64,000 nt of DNA, taken from an uncultured Pseudomonadota bacterium (GTDB taxonomy: Bacteria > Myxococcota_A > UBA796 > SXON01). Where the stretch lies: NCBI GenBank assembly GCA_903875225.1, contig CAIQVJ010000042.1, forward strand, positions 1 through 64,000, written 5' to 3'. Positions 27,701-35,064 of this stretch are shown piece after piece. The stretch's first letter is position 1; each line of letters opens with the position of its first letter. Below the pieces are notes generated by a model, which searched no databases, was not told the origin of the DNA, and saw nothing but the letters and a program-made list of their open reading frames with translations. The position numbers and the translations under genes are program-made.

Positions 27701-30220
27701 AACCTGGTGTACGTGGGGCGCCGGGACAGTCAGGTACAGGTGCACGGCAACCGCGTGGAGATGGGTGAGGTCGAGGCGGTGCTCTGCCAGCACCCGGCGG
27801 TCGCCTTCGCCGCGTTGACCTTCGACGGCGAGCGGTTGCGTGCCACCGTGGAGACGCGCTCGGATCCGGGCGATCTGCGCAGCTGGCTCGCCGACCGCCT
27901 CCCCGCCTTCATGGTGCCGGCGACGATCGAGGCCACCGTGGCGCTACCCCGCACCCCGGCGGGAAAGATCGACCGGCAGGCCCGCGGACTCCCCGCCGCG
28001 CCGCCGACGCCGAGCACGCCAGTCGCGGTGCAGCCGGCCCTCGCGCCCCCGGAGGCGCTCCCCCGCCTCGCCGCGATCTGGATGCGCGTGCTCCGTCTGC
28101 CCCGGCTCCCACTTGCAGGAGACGACTTCTTCGCGCTCGGTGGGGACTCGATCTCCCTGCTGGACGTGCTCGACGCGCTGCGCGACGATGGGTTCACGCC
28201 GCCGTCCGCGACCGCGCTCTACCGGGCGCGCCTGCTGGGCGACGCCGCGCGCCTCCTGCACGGGGTTCCCGGCGCGGCGGTGGGTGTGCCCACGCAGGGC
28301 CCCGGGCTCACCCGGACCCAGCGGGGCTTCGTGCTGGCGCACCGGCTCGACCCCTCGCACCCGCCCATCTGGACGGCGATGGTCCCGATCGACGGGCCCC
28401 TGGACATCGTGCGGCTGGTCGACGCATTCGATACACTTGTCATGCGTCACCCGGTCCTGCGCACGGTCTTCGACCCCGCGCCCCGAGTGGTGCACGGTCG
28501 TGTGCTGCTGCAGATCGACGACCTCGCCGCACTGGCAGACCCGCAGGCCGCCCTGGAGACGCGTTGGCAGGAGGAGGCCACGGCGCGGTTCGAGCTCGAC
28601 CACTTCCCCCTGGTGCGCGCGCGCCTGTGCCGTATCGCACCGGGACACCACACCCTCCTGCTCGGCGCCCACCACGCCATCGCCGACGCGTGGAGCGCGT
28701 GGGTCCTCGCAAGCGAGTTGAGCACCCTGCACGACGGCGATGTCCTGCCCGCGGTCCAGCCGCTGCCACCCGAGCCCACCCCGGACCCGGCGTGGTGGGC
28801 CGCCTACCTCGCGGGGGTGTCCCAGCCGATCGGGTGCTCCGGGACCGTCGAGCGGGTCGTACACATCCCCAGCGCTCCCTTCGCTCGCGTGCTCCGGGCG
28901 GTCTTCGAGGTGCTGCACGAGCTGACGGGCCTCGACGACCTGGTGGTGGCCACTGCCCTCGCCGGCCGCGACTCCCGGCGGTCCCGCGCGGTGGGCCCGC
29001 TCGCGATGGGTGTGCCTGTACGCGCCCGCGCCCCGTTCCTGGACGTGGAGGCGAGCTTCACGGACGCCGCGCTGCACGCCCCGGCTGAAGCTCCACCCCA
29101 CCAGCTCGCCTCGCTCGCCCGCTTCTTCCTCTCCTGGCTCGACCCGGCGTCGGTGCCTGCGAGCGCCACCTCGCTCACCTTTCAGTGGTCGGCCGGCCGC
29201 TATCGTTTCGCCACGGCCTCCACGGGCACCGAGGTGATGATCGGCGCGCTCGTGGCGCCGGACGGCGTCACGCTTCACCTTACAGGAGGCGACCTGGTGC
29301 ACGGGGTCGCGGACGCGCTGGCGGCACGGCTCGGCTGTCCCGACGCAGCGCTGGTGATCTACGCGCCTGCCGGTACCCGGCTGCCCATCGAAGTTCCTGT
29401 CGTGGTCGAGCGGATCGAGCACGCGCTCGGCACCTCCGAGCTGGTGCTGCTGCCGATCACCGCGGACCGCTTGCAGGACGCCGATCTCTCCAGCATCCCC
29501 TCGGTCACGCGGGCCCGGGTGGTGGCGCTGGCGGGGATGTTGCCCGCAACGGTCGGCCTCGGCGCCCGCAGGTTGTGGGAGGGTGGCCCCATCGTCACGA
29601 CGGGCCACGCGGCGACCCTCGTGGCGGTGGTCAAGACGATCGAGGCCGCGCTGGGGCGCATGGGGCGCCCGTGGAGCGGCTGCGTGGTCGGGGTGCTCGG
29701 CTACGGCTCGATCGGGCGCGGCGCGCTGGAGCTGGCCATCGACCGACTGGGCGCCCCGCGCGCGGTGAGGGTCCGGGACCCCCGCGTACGGGAGGACTCG
29801 TTCGACGACGTGGATCTGGTGATCGGAGCCACCAGCGGAGGCGTGGCGCTCGATGCCGCCGGGCTGCGCGCCGGCACGATCATCGTGGATGACTCGTTCC
29901 CGGCGTGCGTCGATCCCGTCTCTGCCCGGCGACGCATGACGACACATTCAGATGTCTTGATCGTGGGCGGAGGCATGCTCGATGCGGGCCCCCTGCGGCG
30001 CACCTCACCGCACGCCGAGGCGAACGCACTGCGGGAGCAGTACGGTGGACGCTGGCTGCCGGGCTGCCATGCGGAGGCGATCCTCGTCGCGGCGGACCCT
30101 GCGCTCGGGCCCACCATCGGCCCGGTCACGCTCGCGCGCGCACTGCAGATGTGGGCAGCGGTGGAAGCCGCGGGCTGGAAGGCTGCTCCGTTGCATCTCG
30201 GCGGCTGGGTGATCCCATGA
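24758..30220 (+). CDS. Hybrid PKS-NRPS: KR-ACP-C-A-PCP-C ending in an acyl-ACP-reductase-like domain
   Basis: This 1820-aa megasynthase is read from ATG 24758; the frame is open to 24512 but that part overlaps the divergent gene. Domains in order: a compact ketoreductase (about 29-200; YLVSGGTGALG, then YSS and ETYAAAN); ACP Ser230 (GVDSL); condensation domain with His376-His377 (HHVVLDAW); adenylation domain (about 645-1085; FTSGSSGQPKG, NLYGSTET, PRTPAGKIDR); PCP Ser1131 (GGDSI); second condensation domain, His1305-His1306 (HHAIADAW); and a C-terminal NAD(P) domain with GYGSIG (1648-1653) and Cys1770 in PGCHAEAILV. The A domain has FGGS where amino-acid-activating domains have FDxS. No KS, AT or TE is present, so substrates must be loaded in trans. 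The product is unknown. Confidence 0.88.
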   Translation: MSDSDRWVHVGPPWRRAPRGEPPLVRGGRYLVSGGTGALGRVLVDHLRARWAADVVALGRSDSASGTFDGVFHLAGSLADPWGSKRDVLLRLRATVTAPRWWLYSSISAVIPGLDKGIETYAAANRWLESFARETPGVTAVAWAPWAGVGMAAAHAESLRALGIEPIDPAIAMAVLERAIGAGASNVLVMNRGDLASGSAQRAEIRATIEQALGFPVDDATPFSSIGVDSLMAVDLTQALEARLGRSLPGTLLFEAPTLGALFALLEGGIPLLEAQRTFTIQRRYFPDIPGNVFLALTLDPPMSHHVLAGMLTRVAERHMALRSVVRGDALVPGPPPELVWGEVDEAAIRARPFDLAAGPLLRVHCDGRRLVLNGHHVVLDAWSLKNVGEQLLQGVVTPGAVDWPDAAAALRERRVDLTGYADRFADGVPALPLGRAALPAGPPGMVHTALPLAPVNALAERLGVSLTALVLAAYVRRLWQWTGQHDVVVRVAQARRSRLGVEGVGRIVGSFADSVPLRVHASDRLDELAPRVQMALAASGDAPSTSLAALGRLDAPTGLTPAGFSAPLLPVTTGPFHATDVRAAAANGFTGLGLIAFTWEANLELSWNFLASHFEPAEVLGFAAGLFVDPEPLPDQLHARILRRCRMHPERLAAPGLTYGALERQSAALSARLPETQGGRVAVLARPSAEALVAVLAVLRAGAAYVPLDPEWPDARIAQVLAAARPDALITTEPGRFAGVVPDGAEAATGPERRGTLAWVMFTSGSSGQPKGVEVSHAAALTFLDWVERMLQVTDSDRFVQTSSLGFGGSIRQMFAPLLAGAMVIPAPPGLFRDPEAALTFLREERITVFNSVPVAWVRLLDALEHTGLALPDVRWVLLGGEAVPAAHVRRWRARFGNGGPRLANLYGSTETVVNATWFEVTRDPEGALCPIGRARNGLEVDLVGDHIVVRGAIAEGYLDGERFSGTFDTGDVGRRLPDGNLVYVGRRDSQVQVHGNRVEMGEVEAVLCQHPAVAFAALTFDGERLRATVETRSDPGDLRSWLADRLPAFMVPATIEATVALPRTPAGKIDRQARGLPAAPPTPSTPVAVQPALAPPEALPRLAAIWMRVLRLPRLPLAGDDFFALGGDSISLLDVLDALRDDGFTPPSATALYRARLLGDAARLLHGVPGAAVGVPTQGPGLTRTQRGFVLAHRLDPSHPPIWTAMVPIDGPLDIVRLVDAFDTLVMRHPVLRTVFDPAPRVVHGRVLLQIDDLAALADPQAALETRWQEEATARFELDHFPLVRARLCRIAPGHHTLLLGAHHAIADAWSAWVLASELSTLHDGDVLPAVQPLPPEPTPDPAWWAAYLAGVSQPIGCSGTVERVVHIPSAPFARVLRAVFEVLHELTGLDDLVVATALAGRDSRRSRAVGPLAMGVPVRARAPFLDVEASFTDAALHAPAEAPPHQLASLARFFLSWLDPASVPASATSLTFQWSAGRYRFATASTGTEVMIGALVAPDGVTLHLTGGDLVHGVADALAARLGCPDAALVIYAPAGTRLPIEVPVVVERIEHALGTSELVLLPITADRLQDADLSSIPSVTRARVVALAGMLPATVGLGARRLWEGGPIVTTGHAATLVAVVKTIEAALGRMGRPWSGCVVGVLGYGSIGRGALELAIDRLGAPRAVRVRDPRVREDSFDDVDLVIGATSGGVALDAAGLRAGTIIVDDSFPACVDPVSARRRMTTHSDVLIVGGGMLDAGPLRRTSPHAEANALREQYGGRWLPGCHAEAILVAADPALGPTIGPVTLARALQMWAAVEAAGWKAAPLHLGGWVIP

Positions 30221-30233
30221 TCCCGGGTGCCCG

Positions 30234-31115
30234 ATGAGGATCCCCGTGCTCCCGGGCGACGGCATCGGTCCCATCGTCATCACCGAGGCCTTGAAGGTCC
30301 TGCGCGCAGTGGGCATCGACACGTTCGAGGTGCTGCCGTTCGGGTACCAGAGCTGGCTCGACTGCGGCGACGCGCTCCCGGCGAGCACCGTGACCCGCAT
30401 CCAGGAGGCCGGTGTGGCGCTGCTGGGAGCTGCGACCACTCCCGAGATCGGGTGCGCGAGCCCGATCCTCGCGTTGCGCCGCACGCTCGGGCTCGACCTC
30501 CTGGTGCGCCCCGCGGCCGGGCTGGTGCTGGTGGGGCACGCCTTCGAAGGGCTGTACTTCGCACCCGAGGAGCCCGAGCCTCGCTGGGTCGTCACGAGCG
30601 CGGGCGCAGAGCGGCTCTTGACCGAGGCGTTCTCGAGGGCCCGCTGGAAGGTCACGCTCGTCGACAAGCCGACGGTCCTTCGGCACCAGGCGGCGATCTT
30701 CCGGGCAGCAGCGAATCCGCCGCCCGGCATCACGTTCGAACTGGTGAACGCGGACGCATTCATCGCAGACGTGCTCCGGCATCCAGACCGGTACGACGTG
30801 ATCGCCGCGACCTCCTTCGTGGCCGATCTGCTCTCGGACCTCTTCGCCGCGCTGGATGGCGGGATCGGCCGCGCCCCCTCGGCCTCGCTCGGGCTCGATG
30901 TCGCGGTGTTCGAACCGGTGCACGGCTCGGCCCCCCGGCGGGTGGAGGTCCCGCCGGAGGTCGACCCCACGGGGGCGATCCTCGCCGCCGCGATGCTCCT
31001 GGATCACCTGGGTGAGCCCGACCGCGCGTCCCGCGTCCGACTGGCGGTCCGCCGGGCCGGAGCAGTGGGCGGTACGACCGCGTCCCGGGGGAGCGTCGTG
31101 GTGGCCAACCTGTAG
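30234..31115 (+). CDS. Short isopropylmalate/isocitrate dehydrogenase-like enzyme
   Basis: The 293-aa protein belongs to the beta-decarboxylating 2-hydroxyacid dehydrogenases (IPMDH, isocitrate, homoisocitrate, tartrate). It retains LPGDGIGP, LRRTLGLDLLVRP, DKPTVL, NADAF, DLLSD and FEPVHGSAP, so most metal and cofactor residues are present. It is about 60 residues shorter than IPMDH, mainly because the substrate-contact REltGGiYFG region is reduced to GHAFEGLYF, and NLFGD is changed to SFVAD. It starts 13 bp after the megasynthase stop, so the two are probably co-transcribed and it may make or modify a precursor or the product. Confidence 0.8.
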   Translation: MRIPVLPGDGIGPIVITEALKVLRAVGIDTFEVLPFGYQSWLDCGDALPASTVTRIQEAGVALLGAATTPEIGCASPILALRRTLGLDLLVRPAAGLVLVGHAFEGLYFAPEEPEPRWVVTSAGAERLLTEAFSRARWKVTLVDKPTVLRHQAAIFRAAANPPPGITFELVNADAFIADVLRHPDRYDVIAATSFVADLLSDLFAALDGGIGRAPSASLGLDVAVFEPVHGSAPRRVEVPPEVDPTGAILAAAMLLDHLGEPDRASRVRLAVRRAGAVGGTTASRGSVVVANL

Positions 31116-31160
31116 ACCGGGCGGTGCCCGGCGGCCGAGCGTGTCCGCTGGCCTCCGGGT

Positions 31161-32954
31161 GTGTACTCTGCTGCTGTGTGTGCCACGAATCCCTTCACCC
31201 CCGAGGCCAGGCCCGCAGGGCTGGGGCGCTGGATCCCCGGCGTGGGGGTGATCAACGCGTACCAGCGGTCCTGGCTCCTCAAGGACATCGGGGCAGGTGT
31301 CGTGCTCACGGCGGTCCTGGTGCCCGTGGGCATGGCCTACGCCGAAGCGGCGGGGCTGCCCGCCATCTGCGGGCTCTACGGCACCATCGCGCCGCTCCTG
31401 GCCTACGCCGTCTTCGGCCCGAGCCGCATCCTGGTGCTGGGGCCCGATTCCGCGCTCACCGGAATCATCGCGGCGACGGTCCTGCCCCTCGCCGCAGGCG
31501 ACGCCGGGAGGGCCGTGGGCCTTGCGAGCGCCCTCGCCCTGCTCTCGGGCGGGCTCTGCATCGTGGCCGGCCTCGCACGGCTCGGATTCGTCACCGAGCT
31601 GCTCTCCAAGCCCATCCGGTACGGCTACCTCAACGGCATCGCGCTCACCGTGCTGGTCAGCCAGTTGCCGACGCTCTTCGGGTTCGGCGTGCAGGGGGAC
31701 AGCCTCTACTCGGTGGCCCGCGGCCTGGTCTCGGGCTTCGCCGAGGGCAGCACCAACGCCATGGCGTGCCTCCTGGGTTTCGGCTGCCTCGCCCTGATCC
31801 TGGCGTTCAAACGGTGGGCGCCGCAGGTGCCCGGGGTCCTGGTGGCGGTGGTGCTGGCGACCGTGGTCGCGACCGTGTTCCACCTGCCCGACCACATGGG
31901 GCTCGCGGTCCTGGGTCCGATGCCGGAGGGGCTCCCCACCCTCAAGGTGCCGGACGTCTCTGCCAGCGATCTGCGGGCCCTCCTCGCGGGCGCCGCAGCG
32001 GTGGCCCTGGTCTCCTTCGCGGACCTGAGCGTCCTCTCCCGCACCTTCGCGCTGCACCACGGCTACCGGGTGGACCCCAACCAGGAGCTCGTGGCCCTGG
32101 GCGCCGCCAACATCGCTGCGGGGTTCTTCCAGGGGTTCCCCGTGAGCAGCAGCGCCTCGAGGACCCCGGTGGCAGAGACCGCAGGGGCTCGAACCCAGCT
32201 CACCGGGGTGGTCGGCGCGCTCTGCATCGGGCTGCTGCTGGTGTTCGCCCCCGCGCTCCTCGGGAACCTGCCGCATGCGGCGCTCGGGGCGGTGGTCATC
32301 TCCGCCTGCCTCTCCCTCGTGGAGGTGTCCGGCGTGAAGCGCCTCTACCTGCTTCGGCCCAGCGAGTTCGTACTCTGCGTGGTTTGCTTCCTGGGAGTGG
32401 CCCTGGTGGGCGTCGTGCAGGGCATCTTCATCGCCGTCGGTCTGGCGCTCATGAACCTCGTCTGGCGCGCCTGGCGCCCCTATGACGCCGTGCTCGGGCG
32501 CGTGGACGGCCTGAAGGGCTACCACGACATCTCCCGGCACCCTGAGGGGAAGCGGATTCCGGGCCTCGTGCTCTTCCGGTGGGATGCCCCGCTTTTTTTC
32601 GCCAACGCCGAGGTGTTCCACAACCACGTGCTCGCCGCCATCGCGAGCGCGCCCACGCGGACGCGGTGGGTCGTGGTGGCCTCGGGGCCCATGACCGACG
32701 TGGACCTCACCGCGGCCGACGTGCTGCAGGACCTGGACGAGGACCTGCAGCGCGAAGGCATCGACCTGTGCTTCGCCGAGATGAAGGGCCCCGTGAAGGA
32801 TCGCCTGAAACACTACGGACTGTTCAACCGGATCGGGACGGAGAGCTTCTTCCCCACCCTCGGACAGGCGGTGGACCGCTACCTCGAGGCCACCGGGGTC
32901 GCGTGGGTGGACTGGGACGAGGCGATGGCACCGAAGCCCGAGCCCACGGGCTAA
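31161..32954 (+). CDS. SulP-family anion transporter with STAS domain
   Basis: The 597-aa inner-membrane protein has 10-12 hydrophobic segments in residues 35-440, with SulP landmarks VLVPVGMAYAEAAGLP, GPDSALTGIIA and GFFQGFPVSSSASRTPVAE. A cytosolic STAS domain (about 470-575; GLVLFRWDAPLFFANAEVF) follows. The family carries sulfate, bicarbonate, oxalate or other anions; some bacterial members take up dicarboxylates. GTG 31161 is used; another GTG at 31176 is possible. It follows the IPMDH-like gene by 45 bp without an obvious terminator and may belong to the same transcript. Confidence 0.88.
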   Translation: MYSAAVCATNPFTPEARPAGLGRWIPGVGVINAYQRSWLLKDIGAGVVLTAVLVPVGMAYAEAAGLPAICGLYGTIAPLLAYAVFGPSRILVLGPDSALTGIIAATVLPLAAGDAGRAVGLASALALLSGGLCIVAGLARLGFVTELLSKPIRYGYLNGIALTVLVSQLPTLFGFGVQGDSLYSVARGLVSGFAEGSTNAMACLLGFGCLALILAFKRWAPQVPGVLVAVVLATVVATVFHLPDHMGLAVLGPMPEGLPTLKVPDVSASDLRALLAGAAAVALVSFADLSVLSRTFALHHGYRVDPNQELVALGAANIAAGFFQGFPVSSSASRTPVAETAGARTQLTGVVGALCIGLLLVFAPALLGNLPHAALGAVVISACLSLVEVSGVKRLYLLRPSEFVLCVVCFLGVALVGVVQGIFIAVGLALMNLVWRAWRPYDAVLGRVDGLKGYHDISRHPEGKRIPGLVLFRWDAPLFFANAEVFHNHVLAAIASAPTRTRWVVVASGPMTDVDLTAADVLQDLDEDLQREGIDLCFAEMKGPVKDRLKHYGLFNRIGTESFFPTLGQAVDRYLEATGVAWVDWDEAMAPKPEPTG

Positions 32955-32963
32955 GCTGAGCCC

Positions 32964-33869
32964 GTGATCCCGCTCGCCCTGCTCACCGTCCTCGGCCCCG
33001 CTCGGGCGCAGGAGCCTCCGCCTGTACCGGTGGCGGCGCCGCCCGCGACCGTCCAACCTGCCCCAGCCGAGCCCGCCAGCGCTCCACCGGCGACCGCCGA
33101 ACCTGCGACCGTCACCTCCCTCCCCGGGGCCACCAAGAGCGCCCGGGACCTGTACCTGCAGGCGCTGAAGGCCTGGAAGCGGCGTGACTTCGAGCAGGCG
33201 CGGGACCTCTGCAAGGAGGCGGTCAGCGGGGATCCGCTGCTCACCGAGGCATGGCTGCTTCGCAGCTACGCCCACCAGCGCCTTCGGGAGCCTGCGCTCG
33301 CGCTCGCTTCGGTGCGCATCGCGCGCGAGTCGGATCGGGAGGATGTGCGCGCTGCCGCACGCAGCCTGGAAGCGCGGCTCACGCAGGACGACGTGCGCGA
33401 CAGCCCCTCCGCGTGGGCCGGAGGAGGCCCCCTCTTCGAGCTGATCGATGGCGACCTGCAGCCGCGGGTGGTGCTCAACCTCGGGGTGGGCGTACCGCTC
33501 TGGGAGCGGCTCACCGGGCGCGCGGAGGTGCGGTGGACCGCGTTCGACCCCGGGGAATTGCGCGTCGCCGGGACCAGGGCCTCCGCCATGGCAGCGTGGA
33601 CGGTGCCGTTGGGGAGTGGCCGATGGTCGTTCACGCCCTCGGCGGGGCCCTCGCTGTGGATCGCGACGGGCCAGTACTGGGCGGACGGCGTGAACCCCTA
33701 CCTCGGGATCCGGGCCGACCTCGACCTGGACACCCGCCTCACCCCCGCCCTCGGCTTCTACGCCGCCGTGGGCACCGAGATCTACCCGGGCCAGATCGCC
33801 GACCTGCGCTGGCTCTACGAGCCCCTGGAGGCGCGCGTCGGCATGCGCCTCTGGTTCTGGAGGGCCTGA
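32964..33869 (+). CDS. Exported protein with TPR-like segment and C-terminal barrel-like strands
   Basis: The 301-aa protein (GTG start) has a short signal peptide (ending near ARAQ), a Pro/Ala-rich linker (about 17-52), a TPR-like helical pair (about 58-130; LYLQALKAWKRRDFEQARDL, then EAWLLRSYAHQRLREPALAL) and a C-terminal part of alternating strands (about 150-301) resembling an outer-membrane beta-barrel. No specific family is recognised. It starts 9 bp after the SulP gene and shares one base with the next gene, so it lies in a run of coupled genes. Confidence 0.6.
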   Translation: MIPLALLTVLGPARAQEPPPVPVAAPPATVQPAPAEPASAPPATAEPATVTSLPGATKSARDLYLQALKAWKRRDFEQARDLCKEAVSGDPLLTEAWLLRSYAHQRLREPALALASVRIARESDREDVRAAARSLEARLTQDDVRDSPSAWAGGGPLFELIDGDLQPRVVLNLGVGVPLWERLTGRAEVRWTAFDPGELRVAGTRASAMAAWTVPLGSGRWSFTPSAGPSLWIATGQYWADGVNPYLGIRADLDLDTRLTPALGFYAAVGTEIYPGQIADLRWLYEPLEARVGMRLWFWRA

Positions 33870-34525
33870 TGCCCGGTGCAACCGCCTTCATCCTCGCCGC
33901 GGGGCTCGGCACGCGGCTTCGGCCGCTCACCGATCACACCCCGAAGCCGCTGCTCCCGGTGCGCGGCCGACCGCTGCTCGACCACGTGCTCGACCACGCC
34001 CGCGCCCACGGTCATCAGCACGTGGTGGTCAACGCGCACTGGCTCGCCCCGCAGCTCGTCGCCTGGGCGCACGAGCGGCCGGGCGTGACGGTGGTGGTGG
34101 AGCCGACGATCCTGGGCACCGGCGGCGGCTTGAGGAACGCGCGACACCTCCTGGCCGAGCGCTTCGTCGTGCTCAACGGCGACATCCTGTGCGACGTCGA
34201 CCTCACCGCCCTGATGGCAGTTCCCGCGCCGGCCGTCATGGCGCTCCGAAAGCGGGAAGGCCGGCACACCGCGGTCGCGGCGTGGGGCTCACCGCTGCGG
34301 GTGACAGGCATCGCAGGGGTGGTCGGTGAGAACGACGGCGCCTGGCACTTCACCGGCGTCCACGCCCTCGATCGCGCCGAACTGCGCCGCGTCCCCGAAG
34401 GCGAGGCGTGCATCATCCGCACAGCCTATCGGGAGCTCGTCGCCGAGGACAAGGTCGCGGGGCTCGAACACGGCGGGACGTGGACGGACATCGGCACGCA
34501 CGAGGAGTACGAGCGGGTCCGGTAG
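33869..34525 (+). CDS. Sugar-phosphate nucleotidyltransferase
   Basis: The 218-aa cytosolic enzyme has the nucleotide-binding signature LAAGLGTRLRPLTDHTPKPLLP at its start (pyrophosphorylase loop GLGTRLRPLT and the Lys of PKPLLP), then FVVLNGDILCDVDL with the metal-binding Asp. Its small size resembles MurNAc-1-phosphate uridylyltransferase or bacterial mannose-1-phosphate guanylyltransferase-type enzymes, which start cell-wall recycling or polysaccharide synthesis. The ATG at 33869 shares its A with the previous stop (TGATG). Confidence 0.85.
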   Translation: MPGATAFILAAGLGTRLRPLTDHTPKPLLPVRGRPLLDHVLDHARAHGHQHVVVNAHWLAPQLVAWAHERPGVTVVVEPTILGTGGGLRNARHLLAERFVVLNGDILCDVDLTALMAVPAPAVMALRKREGRHTAVAAWGSPLRVTGIAGVVGENDGAWHFTGVHALDRAELRRVPEGEACIIRTAYRELVAEDKVAGLEHGGTWTDIGTHEEYERVR

Positions 34526-34587
34526 CGACGCGCGAATTGCGCACGGCCTGCACCGTCCCTGCACGCGCCAGATCATACCTTGAACCC

Positions 34588-35049
34588 ATGAAAATCAACG
34601 ATGTGATCAAGGTCGCGGCCCCCCTCCTCCCCCTCACGCTGGGCGTAGCCGCGCTGGTGATGTGGAACAGCCGCGAGGGCCGCGTGGACTCCTACGCGTT
34701 CGGCTCCACCGTGGTCTCCGTGGGGTGTGCCATCGTCGCGCTCTCCGACTTCGAGAAGTTCACCCGCCTGGCTGTGCGAGCTTTGTGGGTAGTGGCGATG
34801 CCGCTCGTCGCCGGCGGGAGCACCGGGTTCGCCCTCGCGCTCGTCCATCCCAAACGGGACGGGCTCAAGGCGCTGTTCGGCGGCGCGGGGATCGGGATGG
34901 TGGGCGGGGTGATCCTGTTCCCCGTCCTGGTCGCCGCCGCGTTGCTCGTCCAACTGGCGGCCGAATTCGTCGCGAAGCGCGTGCGCGGACCGGCCGCGCA
35001 GGGATCCACGGCCGTCCCACAGCCCGAGGCGAAGCCCGCGGAGGGGTGA
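34588..35049 (+). CDS. Small membrane protein of unknown function
   Basis: The 153-aa protein has four hydrophobic segments (about residues 8-25, 38-53, 66-85 and 96-120) and a Lys/Arg/Pro-rich cytosolic tail. I do not recognise the family. It begins 62 bp after the nucleotidyltransferase gene and ends 15 bp from the convergent lipoprotein gene. Confidence 0.6.
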   Translation: MKINDVIKVAAPLLPLTLGVAALVMWNSREGRVDSYAFGSTVVSVGCAIVALSDFEKFTRLAVRALWVVAMPLVAGGSTGFALALVHPKRDGLKALFGGAGIGMVGGVILFPVLVAAALLVQLAAEFVAKRVRGPAAQGSTAVPQPEAKPAEG

Positions 35050-35064
35050 GCGAGGCCGCCCTCC

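Noticed and set aside
30126..33881. Very long open frame on the - strand opposite the IPMDH-like, SulP and TPR genes
   Set aside because: At ~70% G+C, antisense frames stay open by chance. Its translation is rich in Arg, His, Gly and Gln with no domain, whereas the + strand frames carry clear motifs.
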